64,000 nt of DNA from Bacillus salacetis. GTDB taxonomy: Bacteria; Bacillota; Bacilli; Bacillales; Bacillaceae_B. This document shows positions 28,986-41,217 of the stretch, one piece after another. The notes beneath the pieces were generated by a model. It saw only the letters and a program-made list of their open reading frames with translations. It was not told the DNA's origin and did not search any database. The stretch is taken from the NCBI RefSeq assembly GCF_003581585.1, contig NZ_QXIR01000003.1, positions 1 through 64,000 on the forward strand. The letters are read 5' to 3'. The position numbers and the translations under genes are program-made. Every line of letters starts with the position of its first letter. Position 1 is the first letter of the stretch.

Positions 28986-29927
28986 TTATTCGGGTTTCCT
29001 TGCAATAATGGCAACCCAGTCTTCCATTAACATGACTTCTTCAACTTCAAATCCTGCTTCAATGACTGCGGTTTTGACCAAATCCTTTTTCTGTCCGATG
29101 ATTCCGGATGTAATGAAATATCCACCAGGCTTCACAATCCTTGCCGCATCATCTGTGAATTTCAAGATGACTTCTGCCAGGATATTGGCGACAATGACGT
29201 CAGCTCCTTCTGATACACCATCAAGGAGGTTATTTTGGCTAACAGCCACACGGTCATGTACCTTATTAAGCTTGGTATTCAAACGGGCAGAGTTGACCGC
29301 CACCTCATCAAGGTCATAAGCTCCCACTTTTTCAGCCTGCAGCATTGCTGAAGCAATGCTCAGGACTCCTGATCCAGTACCAACATCTATGACATGATTG
29401 CCTGGCTTAACGGTTCTTTCCAATGCTTGAATGCACATCACGGTCGTAGGATGCGTGCCTGTCCCAAAAGCCATTCCCGGATCCAATTCAATAATCAATT
29501 CATCACTGTTCACGGGTTCATATTGTTCCCATGTCGGAACAATCGTGAATTTTTCCGAAATCTTGACCGGGTTATAGTATTTCTTCCAGGCAGTTGCCCA
29601 CTCTTCTTCATTCACTTCGGAAATTTCAACGCTGTTTCTTCCGATATCGATATTATATTTCACAAGATTTTCAATAGACTGTTTGATTTCATCTACCGTT
29701 TCACCAAGAAAACTGTTGACTGGAAGATAGGCTTTGACAATGACCCCTTCCTCAGGAAAATCATCAGGATTGAGTTGGTAGATCTCTCCGAAAATGTCTT
29801 CGCGTTCTTTTTCCAATTCAAATGGATCTTCAATCACAACTCCGCTTGCACCTGCTTCATGAAGAATATTTGAAATTGGCTCAATTGCTTCATTCGTTGT
29901 GTGTATGCTGATCTCTGACCATTTCAT
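28986..29927 (-). CDS. prmA: Ribosomal protein L11 methyltransferase
   Basis: SAM-dependent methyltransferase that methylates L11. 313 aa from the ATG at 29927, giving the expected [10 protein letters not shown] start. The C-terminal Rossmann domain shows motif [15 protein letters not shown] (about 178-191) and the catalytic-loop-like [16 protein letters not shown]. The longer in-frame TTG start at 29939 lies directly on the GGAG and is less likely. It follows dnaJ by 24 nt, as in B. subtilis yqeT. Confidence 0.95.
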   Translation of the reverse strand: MKWSEISIHTTNEAIEPISNILHEAGASGVVIEDPFELEKEREDIFGEIYQLNPDDFPEEGVIVKAYLPVNSFLGETVDEIKQSIENLVKYNIDIGRNSVEISEVNEEEWATAWKKYYNPVKISEKFTIVPTWEQYEPVNSDELIIELDPGMAFGTGTHPTTVMCIQALERTVKPGNHVIDVGTGSGVLSIASAMLQAEKVGAYDLDEVAVNSARLNTKLNKVHDRVAVSQNNLLDGVSEGADVIVANILAEVILKFTDDAARIVKPGGYFITSGIIGQKKDLVKTAVIEAGFEVEEVMLMEDWVAIIARKPE

Positions 29928-29951
29928 CGACTCTACCAACTCCGTTCCTGT

Positions 29952-31076
29952 TTATTCACCTTTAAAGGCACGTTTTACTTTATCAAAGAAGCTTTCATGC
30001 TGTTCATCCGGCACCTGTCCAGTGATATCGGCAAATTCACGAAGCAGCTCTTTCTGCTTGTCGGTCAGCTTCGTCGGCGTTACCACTTTCACCCGGATAT
30101 GCTGATCTCCTGTACCGTAACCTCTTACGTTCGGCACACCTTTGCCGCGAAGCCTGAATTTAGTTCCTGTTTGTGTTCCTGCAGGGACTTTCAGTTTCAC
30201 TTTTCCATGCAATGTAGGTACCTCAATTTCATCGCCAAGGGCTGATTGAACAAAAGTGATCGGCATCTCACAATAGATGTCATCTCCGTCACGTTCAAAG
30301 AATTCATGAGTTCTGACATGGAAGACAACGTATAAATCTCCCGGAGGTCCTCCATTCACACCAGGTTCACCCTGACCGGACACTCTAAGCTGCTGTCCTT
30401 CATCAATACCTGCAGGGATTTTCACATGGATTTTACGGCGCTTCTGGACTTTTCCGTTACCGCCGCAAGTATTACATTTTTCCTTGATGAACTTGCCCGT
30501 TCCATGGCAGTGGTGGCATACCCTGCGGTTCACAATCCGGCCGAACGGTGTATTCTGCTCGACGTTCAGCTGGCCAGTTCCCTGACAGTGTTTACATGTT
30601 TCGGGTTTTGTTCCAGGCTTTGCCCCGGTACCATCACATGTTTCACATTCTTCCTCTTTCGGTATTTCGATATCCGTTTCTTTCCCAAATACGGCTTCTT
30701 CAAATGTGACACTCATCGTATACTGCAGATCCGCGCCGGCTCTTGGGGCATTAGGATCCCGTCTGCGGCCTCCGCCTCCTCCGAAGAAGGTGTTGAAGAT
30801 GTCTTCGAAGCCGCCAAAGCCGCCGCCGAAGTCTCCTCCGCCACCGAATCCCTGGTTTGGATCGGTGTGGCCGAATCGATCGTATTGAGCGCGTTTTTGT
30901 TCATCGCTCAATACTTCATAGGCTTCACTGATTTCTGTGAATTTTTCATTTGCATCCGCTTCTTTATTAATATCAGGATGATATTTCTTTGAGAGTTTGC
31001 GGTATGCCTTTTTAATTTCATCTTTGGAGGCGCCTTTTTCAACGCCAAGAACTTCATAATAGTCCCGTTTACTCAT
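29952..31076 (-). CDS. dnaJ: Chaperone protein DnaJ
   Basis: J-domain co-chaperone that stimulates DnaK ATPase and binds unfolded proteins. 374 aa. The J domain (2-66) has the HPD motif (KKYHPDINK), followed by a Gly/Phe-rich linker, a zinc domain with four CXXCXGXG repeats ([32 protein letters not shown]; about 145-215), and C-terminal beta domains. GGGAG precedes the ATG. It follows dnaK, but across a 664-nt gap that contains a repeat. Confidence 0.98.
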   Translation of the reverse strand: MSKRDYYEVLGVEKGASKDEIKKAYRKLSKKYHPDINKEADANEKFTEISEAYEVLSDEQKRAQYDRFGHTDPNQGFGGGGDFGGGFGGFEDIFNTFFGGGGGRRRDPNAPRAGADLQYTMSVTFEEAVFGKETDIEIPKEEECETCDGTGAKPGTKPETCKHCQGTGQLNVEQNTPFGRIVNRRVCHHCHGTGKFIKEKCNTCGGNGKVQKRRKIHVKIPAGIDEGQQLRVSGQGEPGVNGGPPGDLYVVFHVRTHEFFERDGDDIYCEMPITFVQSALGDEIEVPTLHGKVKLKVPAGTQTGTKFRLRGKGVPNVRGYGTGDQHIRVKVVTPTKLTDKQKELLREFADITGQVPDEQHESFFDKVKRAFKGE

Positions 31077-31221
31077 CAATACAACACTCCCGATTCCTTA
31101 TGCATAAAGGTTATTTTAACATTAAATAGGGGTCCCTCACAATGTTTATTCAGAAATAGAGGAGATTACCTCCGCTTTTTAAACACTATAATGTTTGTTG
31201 CGCTTTCGGAGTATGAGTTAT

Positions 31222-31490
31222 GGATTTCCGCTTCAGGCGCCCGACTCCGCGGGGCGGGCGGTGAACAAAAAGCGGAAGCGGCCGTTCAGCGCTGTACAGA
31301 TTGGAGGGCTCTCGCATGAGATAAATGAATCATGACGAGCTAGTGAGTCGATGATGACTTATCACAAGGAGAGAGACCGGAATCTGCCAGGTGCTAAGTC
31401 CGTTCCGGTGGGTACGGTCCTCGGCCGCTGGAGCTGGACGAGTCCCGCTTATCCCGCAGAAGATCACGCACCCTCCACTTCAACCAACAT
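31222..31490 (+). repeat. Interspersed repeat family 1, copy A (inside the dnaK operon)
   Basis: It occupies most of the gap between dnaK and dnaJ (31077-31740). In order, it shares with copy B at 55873-56195: GGGGCGGGCGGTGAAC, AAAAAGCGGAAGCGGCCG, CATGAGATAAA, GATGATGACTTATC, TAAGTCCGTTCCGGTGGGT, CTCGGCCGCTGG, and GAGATCACGCA-CCT-like closing words. It is GC-rich compared with its flanks, with no coding sequence. The outer words resemble a GC-rich intergenic repeat common in Bacillaceae (from memory, not checked). The remainder of the gap is AT-rich and holds only the dnaK terminator. Confidence 0.75.
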
Positions 31491-31671
31491 TAAGTGTAAG
31501 ATAATACAATCATTCTATATCAGCCTGAAATAATCTCATTCATGGACCTCTCACCGAATCATGTGGTTCACTAACATAATAATTGCAAACCTTCTTTTGC
31601 AGTGACCCCTTTAATGTGTCTTACTTGGTCTACTACAAGTTACACAACTATTAGAACGCAAAAGATCTTAC

Positions 31672-31712
31672 CAAAGAAAAAGCCAAAGTCAAGATAGACC
31701 TGACTTTGACTT
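31672..31712 (-). terminator. Terminator or attenuator downstream of dnaK
   Basis: An 11-bp stem (31681-31691 with 31700-31710, one G-U pair on the transcript) followed on the minus strand by CTTTTTC. It should reduce transcription into dnaJ, giving more DnaK than DnaJ. Confidence 0.75.
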
Positions 31713-31740
31713 TCCATTGGCCATTTCTATGAAGTTAATA

Positions 31741-34193
<2,453 letters not shown>

Positions 34194-34317
34194 TCCATTC
34201 ACCTCCTTAAAAGTAAAGGGACTCTCCCTCATCATGAAACACAGTAGCCGGGACCAGGCGCAGAAATTTCTTCAATGCACCGGCCCCGATATCCTCTATT
34301 CAATATATCCACACGCT

Positions 34318-35349
34318 TCAGCTTTGATACAGCTTTGTCAGTGCTTTGGACATATCGTCACTTAAAAAATTCAATAAACTTATCACCCTGGAATATTCCA
34401 TCCTGGTCGGTCCCAATATTGCAATTGAACCAACCTGTTCATCCGCAACGGAATAAGATGCGGTTATCAGGCTGCAATTCTCCATCGCCGTCACATTGTT
34501 TTCCTTCCCTATCTTCACGTTGAGACCATTTGGGAGATGTTTGATCATATCATATATTCCATCTTCCTGCTCTATCATGTTCAACAGAAGGCGGACTTTA
34601 TGGACGTCATTGAATTCAGGCTGATTAAGCATATTGGTTTTCCCGCCAAAAAAGAGCTTTTCGCTCACCGGCAGATCCATGGTATTTACCAGGGAATGCA
34701 TCATCAAATCATAGTTTTCTATGTGCTGCTTCAGCAGCTGTGCAACCTCTTTGAATATCTTGTCATTCAATTCGGTCATCGGCACTCCCGTCAATCGTTC
34801 ATTGAGAATGTTGACGAGCTTTTCCAAATCGCCGGGCTTGACTGCCTGAGGGATCGTAAACATCCGATTCTGGACATGCCCTGTGTCTGTAATGATTATG
34901 GCTACAGCCGTTTCCTGGCTGATAGGAATGATTTGTATTTTCTTAAGCTTATTTTCCTTCACCTGCGGACCAAGGACAATCGCTGTATAATTAGTAAGTT
35001 CGGAAAGGATTTTAGCGGACCTTTCCACGACTTTTTCCATTTCATAGATACGCTCGGCAAAAATGGACCTTATCGTCTTAACATCTTTTGTCTTCAGCTG
35101 GGCGGGAGAAAGAAGGTGGTCAACATAGTATCTATATCCTTTTTCAGAAGGAATACGCCCTGAAGAGGTATGCGGCTTCTCTATAAAACCGAACTCCTCC
35201 AAGTCTGCCATTTCGTTCCTGATTGTTGCGGAACTGAAAGAAATCTCTTCTTTTTTCGACAGGCTCCTCGAACCTACCGGTTGTGCAGACCGGATGAAAT
35301 CATCAATGATTACTTGAAGTATAAGCAGCTGTCGATCTGTTAACAACAT
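34318..35349 (-). CDS. hrcA: Heat-inducible transcription repressor HrcA
   Basis: Binds CIRCE operators and represses the dnaK and groE operons; GroEL assists its folding. 343 aa. An N-terminal winged-helix DNA-binding domain ([28 protein letters not shown] ... [18 protein letters not shown], residues 3-70) is followed by a GAF-like domain. GAGGTG precedes the ATG. The operator lies just upstream (35363-35389), so it is autoregulated. Confidence 0.98.
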   Translation of the reverse strand: MLLTDRQLLILQVIIDDFIRSAQPVGSRSLSKKEEISFSSATIRNEMADLEEFGFIEKPHTSSGRIPSEKGYRYYVDHLLSPAQLKTKDVKTIRSIFAERIYEMEKVVERSAKILSELTNYTAIVLGPQVKENKLKKIQIIPISQETAVAIIITDTGHVQNRMFTIPQAVKPGDLEKLVNILNERLTGVPMTELNDKIFKEVAQLLKQHIENYDLMMHSLVNTMDLPVSEKLFFGGKTNMLNQPEFNDVHKVRLLLNMIEQEDGIYDMIKHLPNGLNVKIGKENNVTAMENCSLITASYSVADEQVGSIAILGPTRMEYSRVISLLNFLSDDMSKALTKLYQS

Positions 35350-35362
35350 TTCATCACCTCTG

Positions 35363-35389
35363 TTAGCACTCTCAATTAATGAGTGCTAA
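35363..35389 (-). promoter_or_regulatory. CIRCE operator of the hrcA operon
   Basis: Perfect consensus: TTAGCACTC (35363-35371), a 9-nt spacer, GAGTGCTAA (35381-35389). It is 14 nt upstream of hrcA, between the promoter and the start. Binding site of HrcA. Confidence 0.98.
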
Positions 35390-35399
35390 ATCTAATAAT

Positions 35400-35428
35400 A
35401 AATTATCAAATCGCATTGGAGATGTCAA
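35400..35428 (-). promoter_or_regulatory. SigA promoter of the hrcA operon
   Basis: On the minus strand, a perfect TTGACA (35423-35428), a 17-nt spacer, and TAATTT (35400-35405). The start site would fall next to the CIRCE element, giving direct repression. Confidence 0.8.
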
Positions 35429-35489
35429 TTAGAAGAACCTGATTAAAGGACGAATTTTTGTGTGAAATTTCTCCTGTCCTTCACCGGCA

Positions 35490-35830
35490 GGGATATCGAT
35501 TACAGCTGCAGGAGGTTCCCGCTCCACTTTGGAGTCTAGAACTGCCCTATGTGCCTCTTCTCTTTGACTACCGCTTCCTTTTGGACTCTAGAACCGCTTT
35601 ACGCGCCTTTTCGCTTTAGATCCGTTTCTTTTTTGTACTTGCTCTACGCCCCTCTTCTCTTTGATTCCCGCTCCCTTTTGGATCCTAGAACCGTTTTAAG
35701 CACATTCTAGTTTGATTCGCCCCCGAGGGGTTGGGTCCTGGAGCTCAGTTGGCCACCCGGGTCTGCATTTGTGGCCGCACCTGTCACGCTGATCCCGCAG
35801 GAGGTCGGGCACCTTCCGCTCCAATCAACC
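35490..35830 (+). repeat. Interspersed repeat family 1, copy D, with internal tandem units
   Basis: It fills the gap between hemW and the hrcA promoter. The end matches copies A and B (GATCCCGCAGGAGGTCGGGCACC... then CCGCTCCAATCAA). Its middle is replaced by four imperfect tandem units of about 45-54 nt, at 35518-35571, 35572-35622, 35623-35667 and 35668-35718. Each opens with CCGCTCC/CCGTTTC and includes TTTTGGA-TCTAGAAC and TTTGATT-like words. No ORF. Confidence 0.6.
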
Positions 35831-35895
35831 CGATAAAACAAAAACAAAGTAAAAGTCCAGAATGCAAACTGAGCATTAAGTAGAGTTTACTCGTT

Positions 35896-37038
35896 CTATA
35901 TAACCCCCAGAAAAGCTTGGAATACCTCGTTGCCCAGGAACTTTCCTTTTTGGGTCAGGCGGATGTATGAATCTTCGACTGCCAGGAGTTCTTTTTGAGT
36001 CATTTCCTCTATAGCTTCTTTGAAGACTGTCATTGGGCTTTCACCGAATTTTTCGGTGAAATGCGAAACGGAAACTCCCTGGGTTTTACGCAGTCCAAGG
36101 AACATTTCCTCTTCCATCTTTTCCCCTTTGGTCTGTTCATGGTTTTCTATGATCGGCAATTGTCCTTCCTCAAGAGGCTGCATGTATTTCTTCAGAGGTC
36201 CGAAATTGGCATATCGGTTCCCTTCTGCATATCCATGTGCCCCGGCACCAAAGCCATAGTACTCTTCATTATTCCAATAAACAAGGTTATGTTTGCTCTC
36301 AAAACCCTTTTTGGCAAAATTGCTGATTTCATATTGATGAATCCCGGCTGCTTCCATCTCTTCCATCAGAACACTGTACATCTCCGCCTCCGCTTCTTGC
36401 GGCGGGAGTGATAATTTCCCTTTTCTCATCAAATTATAAAATACCGTTTTTGGTTCTATGATGAGAGAATAACTGGAGTAGTGAGGAAGGTCGAATTCAA
36501 GCGCCGTTTTCAGCGTGTGCTTGAAATCAGCAACCGTCTGTCCAGGAAGAGCGTATATCAGATCGATGCTGATATTTTCAAAGCCGGCTTTCTTTGCCGC
36601 TTCGATAGAGGTATACACATCTTTGCTTCTGTGATTGCGGCCGATCCTTTTCAGCAGCTCATCATTGAAAGACTGTACACCAAAGCTTAAACGGTTCACT
36701 CCATTTTGGTAAAGGACTTCAAGCTTATCACTGGTCAAATCCCCTGGATTGGCTTCAAAAGTAAACTCTACTTCATCTCTAGAATAGGGTAGAGAGTCAT
36801 TGATATTCCGGCAGAGCACTTCAAGCTGGGACGCATCAAGTGCAGTTGGCGTGCCTCCCCCGACAAAAATCGTCGAAAGTTTATCCGCCGGATACTTTTG
36901 AAGCTGCATTTTCATTTCTTTATTCAAATGGCTCAGGTATTCATCTACTGGCTGCCCTTTCATAAATACTTTATTAAAATCACAATAATGGCAGATGTGA
37001 TGGCAAAACGGAATGTGGATATAAGCTGAATGTATCAT
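35896..37038 (-). CDS. hemW: Heme chaperone HemW / coproporphyrinogen dehydrogenase-like radical SAM protein
   Basis: Radical-SAM protein long annotated HemN; the HemW class binds and delivers heme rather than oxidising coproporphyrinogen. 380 aa. Radical-SAM motif CHHICHYC (about residues 14-21), GGGTPTAL, and the C-terminal ISNFAKKGFESKHNLVYW with the HN-W signature of HemW. The ATG at 37038 was chosen by homology; an in-frame TTG 18 nt upstream is a weaker option. It is 100 nt after lepA, the usual Bacillus order. Confidence 0.93.
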   Translation of the reverse strand: MIHSAYIHIPFCHHICHYCDFNKVFMKGQPVDEYLSHLNKEMKMQLQKYPADKLSTIFVGGGTPTALDASQLEVLCRNINDSLPYSRDEVEFTFEANPGDLTSDKLEVLYQNGVNRLSFGVQSFNDELLKRIGRNHRSKDVYTSIEAAKKAGFENISIDLIYALPGQTVADFKHTLKTALEFDLPHYSSYSLIIEPKTVFYNLMRKGKLSLPPQEAEAEMYSVLMEEMEAAGIHQYEISNFAKKGFESKHNLVYWNNEEYYGFGAGAHGYAEGNRYANFGPLKKYMQPLEEGQLPIIENHEQTKGEKMEEEMFLGLRKTQGVSVSHFTEKFGESPMTVFKEAIEEMTQKELLAVEDSYIRLTQKGKFLGNEVFQAFLGVI

Positions 37039-37069
37039 TTCTTTCACAACCTTCAATTCATTTCGATAG

Positions 37070-37108
37070 AGAAAGGGGAGCCTGCTGTAAAAGCAACTCC
37101 CCCTCCTT
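37070..37108 (-). terminator. Possible hairpin between lepA and hemW
   Basis: GGGGAG-CTGC and GC-A-CTCCCC arms (37075-37103) pair around a short loop; the minus-strand downstream TTTCTC is a weak T tract. It may attenuate rather than stop transcription into hemW. Confidence 0.4.
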
Positions 37109-37138
37109 TATAACGAAACATACTATTTTTCGCTTACT

Positions 37139-38974
37139 TTAATTGGACTTGTTGCTGTCATCCATCTTCAGTACTGCCATGAACGCTTCCTGCGGCACTT
37201 CCACAGAACCGACCTGCTTCATGCGCTTTTTACCTTCTTTCTGTTTTTCAAGAAGCTTTCGCTTACGGGAAATATCTCCACCGTAACATTTGGCAAGTAC
37301 GTTCTTTCTGATGGCTTTAATCGTTGAACGGGCAACGATTTTCTGACCGATAGCTGCTTGGATGGGCACTTCAAATTGCTGCCTTGGAATCAATTCCTTC
37401 AGCTTATCTACAATGACTTTTCCTCTATCATACGCAAAATCCCTGTGAACGATAAAGCTTAACGCATCTACCTGTTCAGCATTCAAGAGGATATCCATTT
37501 TCACAAGTTTTGATTCTTTATATCCGATCAGTTCGTAATCGAATGAAGCATATCCCTTTGTACTGGATTTCAATTGATCGAAGAAGTCATATACAATCTC
37601 AGCAAGCGGAATTTCATATACAATGTTCACACGGGTTTCATCCATATATTGCATATCGATGAAGTTGCCGCGTTTCCCTTGGCATAATTCCATAACTGCT
37701 CCGACATAATCATTCGGCACCATCATTGTCGCTTTTACGTATGGTTCTTCCACTCTGTCCACTTTTTGCGGATCAGGCATCATGGAAGGGTTATCGATTT
37801 TGACTTCTTCACCGTCTGTCATATGAACATTATAGATAACACTTGGTGCTGTCGTAATCAAATCAATCTTGAATTCGCGCTCGATGCGCTCCTGGATGAT
37901 CTCCATATGAAGCAATCCAAGAAATCCGCACCTGAAACCAAACCCGAGAGCTTGGGATGTTTCAGGCTCATATTGAAGGGCAGAGTCATTCAGTTCAAGT
38001 CTTTCCAATGCTTCACGCAGATCATTATATTTGGCCGAGTCAATCGGATACAGGCCGCAGTATACCATCGGATTCAACTTCCTGTAACCTGGAAGCGGAC
38101 TTTCAGCAGGATTTTTCGCACCTGTTATGGTGTCACCTACACGTGTATCCCCGACATTTTTAATGGCGGCAGTCAAATAGCCTACATCCCCGACGGTCAA
38201 CTCATCACAAGAAGTGGCTTTAGGGGTGAAAACTCCGACATCGTTCACTTCGAATTCTTTTCCGGTCGCCATCATTTTGATTTTATCTCCGACTTTAACG
38301 GACCCATCAACAACTCTGATATAAGCTATAACACCGCGGTATGCATCATATAACGAATCAAAGATCAGGGCTTTCAGAGGAGCTTCGGGATCGCCCTGCG
38401 GAGCCGGGACTTTCTCAACGATCTGTTCAAGGATATCCTCAATCCCAATTCCTGCTTTTGCAGAAGCCAGTACAGCCTCGGAAGCATCAAGCCCGATGAC
38501 ATCTTCCACTTCCTGGCGAACCCGCTCAGGATCAGCAGCAGGCAAATCGATTTTGTTGATGACCGGAAGGATTTCCAGGTCATTATCCAACGCTAAATAA
38601 ACATTTGCAAGGGTTTGCGCTTCAATCCCCTGGGCAGCATCTACCACCAGGACAGCACCTTCACATGCAGCCAGGCTTCTGGACACCTCATAAGTGAAAT
38701 CGACGTGGCCCGGTGTATCAATAAGATGGAATATATATGTTTCCCCATCTTTTGCCTCATATTTCAATTGAACAGAATTCAGCTTTATGGTGATTCCGCG
38801 TTCCCTTTCAAGGTCCATCGAATCAAGCAGCTGCTCTTTCATTTCTCTGGCAGTTAACGCTTTCGTCTTTTCAAGAATTCTATCTGCCAAAGTAGATTTT
38901 CCATGATCTATGTGAGCAATGATAGAAAAGTTACGTATTTTCTCTTGTCGTTTTAATTTTTCTTCACGGTTCAT
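37139..38974 (-). CDS. lepA: Elongation factor 4 (LepA)
   Basis: Ribosome-dependent GTPase that back-translocates stalled ribosomes. 611 aa. G1 AHIDHGKS (about 16-23), RERGITIK, G3 DTPGHVDF, G4 NKIDL, then EF-G-like domains and the LepA-specific C-terminal domain ending near [21 protein letters not shown] lies 9 nt before the ATG at 38974; the in-frame TTG 9 nt upstream sits too close to it. Confidence 0.98.
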   Translation of the reverse strand: MNREEKLKRQEKIRNFSIIAHIDHGKSTLADRILEKTKALTAREMKEQLLDSMDLERERGITIKLNSVQLKYEAKDGETYIFHLIDTPGHVDFTYEVSRSLAACEGAVLVVDAAQGIEAQTLANVYLALDNDLEILPVINKIDLPAADPERVRQEVEDVIGLDASEAVLASAKAGIGIEDILEQIVEKVPAPQGDPEAPLKALIFDSLYDAYRGVIAYIRVVDGSVKVGDKIKMMATGKEFEVNDVGVFTPKATSCDELTVGDVGYLTAAIKNVGDTRVGDTITGAKNPAESPLPGYRKLNPMVYCGLYPIDSAKYNDLREALERLELNDSALQYEPETSQALGFGFRCGFLGLLHMEIIQERIEREFKIDLITTAPSVIYNVHMTDGEEVKIDNPSMMPDPQKVDRVEEPYVKATMMVPNDYVGAVMELCQGKRGNFIDMQYMDETRVNIVYEIPLAEIVYDFFDQLKSSTKGYASFDYELIGYKESKLVKMDILLNAEQVDALSFIVHRDFAYDRGKVIVDKLKELIPRQQFEVPIQAAIGQKIVARSTIKAIRKNVLAKCYGGDISRKRKLLEKQKEGKKRMKQVGSVEVPQEAFMAVLKMDDSNKSN

Positions 38975-39457
38975 TACTTTCAACTCCTGTTAATCGACGC
39001 ATGTACACTATTTTGAATTATATCAGTACAAATAGCAATATTCAATCATAACCATGTTGCAGGGGTCTGCTTAATATTGGATTCCTTCTCCAGTTAATAT
39101 AGTATATGCTTTTGGCACGATTTTTCCATAGGTTTATTTGGATAGATGTTGACGAGCATGGCATGATCCTGGCGGAATGAAGGGGTTTTAGGGAGACCAA
39201 GCAATGTATGGATGATTACAAAGGTAATGCACCAACTTATATTGGGACACGGACAAATCAGGTCCATTACAAGAGGAATTGCACCATTTTTTCTAGTGAG
39301 ACAAAGGGATTTGGTCTATTCCTACATCCTAAAATCTCCTGAACCCCACTAATAAAGAATGAATTAAGAGTTGTTAAAGTTTTGATCATTGTATTAGTAA
39401 ATGTTAAGCCAGCATGGTGATCAATAATTGATCCCCTTGGAATACCTTATCCCACAA
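38975..39457. other. Unexplained intergenic region between yqxA and lepA
   Basis: About 480 nt, unusually long for this junction. A plus-strand 44-codon ORF (39208-39342) has only a poorly spaced GGGAG and no recognised family. GGTAATGCACC and GGAATTGCACC words repeat about 70 nt apart. The minus strand must contain the lepA promoter. No structured RNA or repeat-family member is recognised. Confidence 0.35.
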
Positions 39458-39482
39458 CAAAAAGAACGCCCGAAAGCGCTCC
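39458..39482 (-). terminator. Terminator downstream of yqxA
   Basis: GAGCGC and GGCGTTC arms pair around a TTTCG loop (39464-39481) and TTTTTG follows on the minus strand, just past the yqxA stop. Confidence 0.75.
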
Positions 39483-39485
39483 TCC

Positions 39486-39821
39486 TCAAAGCAAAGATGA
39501 AACAAATTCTACTGTTTTTTCCGTGAGTCCTTTCATGATCCCGGCCACTGTTTTCCCTATCTCGGAAAAAAAATTAAAGCTTTTCATTTCTTCAAGCTTC
39601 TTTTTCTTTTCCGAAATCGAGGTGCTTCCCATTTCCTGACCGAGCAGGGACGCTTCAATATTGCCAGCTTCATCCTCGGATATTGTAAGGGGCGGTCCCA
39701 TCCCCTCTTCGTCATATCCTTTCATATCCTTGATTCCATCGTTTGCTTTTTGCATTCCGATAAGAACACCGACAAATAATACCGATACCAACAGTATGCT
39801 TTTAAACATGAATCTTTTCAT
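39486..39821 (-). CDS. yqxA: YqxA family (DUF3679) protein
   Basis: 111 aa protein with one N-terminal transmembrane helix (about 5-23), then the family segment GVLIGMQKANDGIKDM and a charged tail. The function is unknown; in B. subtilis it lies between spoIIP and lepA, as here. AAGG lies 9 nt before the ATG at 39821; an ATG three codons earlier overlaps that site. It starts 26 nt after spoIIP ends and is probably part of the SigE unit. Confidence 0.88.
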   Translation of the reverse strand: MKRFMFKSILLVSVLFVGVLIGMQKANDGIKDMKGYDEEGMGPPLTISEDEAGNIEASLLGQEMGSTSISEKKKKLEEMKSFNFFSEIGKTVAGIMKGLTEKTVEFVSSLL

Positions 39822-39846
39822 CCTGCTCATCCTTTACGTAATTTTG

Positions 39847-41052
39847 TCATTGGCTCGAAGCAGGTGCCGAGATGACGTGCCCGACTTTGTCAGCCTGCCA
39901 GTAATACTCTGCAAAAATATCTGCGAGCGCAGCTGATGACCGATTTAATTCTTCAAAAGTATTATCCACCCCGCCGAATTCCACCAATAAGGAATTCGAA
40001 GTCAAATCCTGATTGAACTTGCCGTTCGTACCGCTTCCCTTTTTCACAAAAACCCCGCGGGAAATGCCTTTATATTTTTTTTCAAGCTGATTATGCAGCT
40101 CAGTAGCGATCTTCAGATTCTTCTCGTAGTTCGGATGTTCAGCACCAACAACAAATGCAAGTTTGGCATACGGGTTACCATTGATTGTTGCTGTAGTGAT
40201 ATCTTTCCGCTGTGAGTCCCTGTGAATATCAATAAGGTAGATCAAATCTTTATTTTGAGCCATTGCTGTTTGGGCAACCGGCCGGGATTCCTGATATGCA
40301 TTCCAGTAATCCAGTCCCTTTTTATTCAGATTAGCGATGATATCCGTCTTATCAATCATTGTTCCGATGCCCCGGTTTTCCAGCTCTTCTTTTAATTTAT
40401 CTCCAACTTTTGTGACATTTATTTGCGAATGGTGGGCAAGATCCGGATTTGTCACATTTTTCAAGTATGGAAGATATGATTCACGGGTGTGAGTAAAGTA
40501 TAAATAGACTGTTTTTTTATCTCCGGTTGTATGTCCGCCCGCATCAGGAGCCTCCCCTGGAGATGGATTTTCAAGTTTCTCTGTGTTCTGGAGCTGCGCA
40601 TCATTATCTGCATTCAGCGCTGCTTCCGGCGGCACCGATTCGTACGGCATATTGGTAAAGTCCGTTCCTTCGCCAGCTACCAGTATCTCCCCATCAAAGA
40701 TCGAGAACCCGGGCAGCTCCCTCCCTAAAAAACTTCTGGGATCCTTGAAGCTGATGTTTGTTGCCATGCCAAAGAGAAGATTAGACATCGAGGGGAGTTC
40801 TTCCCCCTCCGGGTCCGCTGCCCCGAAAGCCCTGTTTTCCATTGTGAAAAGGTTATATAGCATCGCTCCTGATACATGTTCTGCTGCATGATTGACAGAA
40901 CTTGAAGATATCCGGTATTCAGGCTTGAGTGATGTAAGTATCCCAGACAAAGAAAAAATTGAAAGAAGGCCAAAGACAAACGCAAGGATTCCTTTAACAA
41001 TTGTCGATAGATTCACTGCTACAACATAATTGGATGATTTATACGACTTCAT
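39847..41052 (-). CDS. spoIIP: Stage II sporulation protein P
   Basis: Peptidoglycan amidase and endopeptidase that works with SpoIID and SpoIIM to thin septal wall and drive engulfment. 401 aa, the same size as the B. subtilis protein. An N-terminal transmembrane helix (about 18-38) is followed by the extracytoplasmic catalytic domain with YFTHTRESYLPY, LIDIHRDSQ and LLVEFGGVDN, which hold the zinc ligands His and Glu. The ATG at 41052 is preceded by AAGGGTG at 5 nt. The longer ORF upstream runs through the gpr terminator and was rejected. Confidence 0.96.
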   Translation of the reverse strand: MKSYKSSNYVVAVNLSTIVKGILAFVFGLLSIFSLSGILTSLKPEYRISSSSVNHAAEHVSGAMLYNLFTMENRAFGAADPEGEELPSMSNLLFGMATNISFKDPRSFLGRELPGFSIFDGEILVAGEGTDFTNMPYESVPPEAALNADNDAQLQNTEKLENPSPGEAPDAGGHTTGDKKTVYLYFTHTRESYLPYLKNVTNPDLAHHSQINVTKVGDKLKEELENRGIGTMIDKTDIIANLNKKGLDYWNAYQESRPVAQTAMAQNKDLIYLIDIHRDSQRKDITTATINGNPYAKLAFVVGAEHPNYEKNLKIATELHNQLEKKYKGISRGVFVKKGSGTNGKFNQDLTSNSLLVEFGGVDNTFEELNRSSAALADIFAEYYWQADKVGHVISAPASSQ

Positions 41053-41176
41053 TTTTTCACCCTTCCATCTCAACTCTAGTACAAAATATGATAGAGATAG
41101 AAGAAGTAGAACAGGAAAATAGAATGGTACCCTGATCATCCACGCCAGCACTCCGGCACGGGGATTCCAACCCATA

Positions 41177-41210
41177 CAAAAAGGGCACAAGCCCCGGCGG
41201 CTTGTGCTTA
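41177..41210 (-). terminator. Terminator between gpr and spoIIP
   Basis: GCACAAGCC and GGCTTGTGC form a 9-bp perfect stem around a 5-nt loop, followed by CCTTTTTG on the minus strand. It separates the SigG-type gene gpr from the SigE-type gene spoIIP. Confidence 0.88.
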
Positions 41211-41217
41211 GTCCCTC

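Noticed and set aside
37766-38353. Plus-strand 195-codon ORF
   Set aside because: Antisense shadow of lepA.
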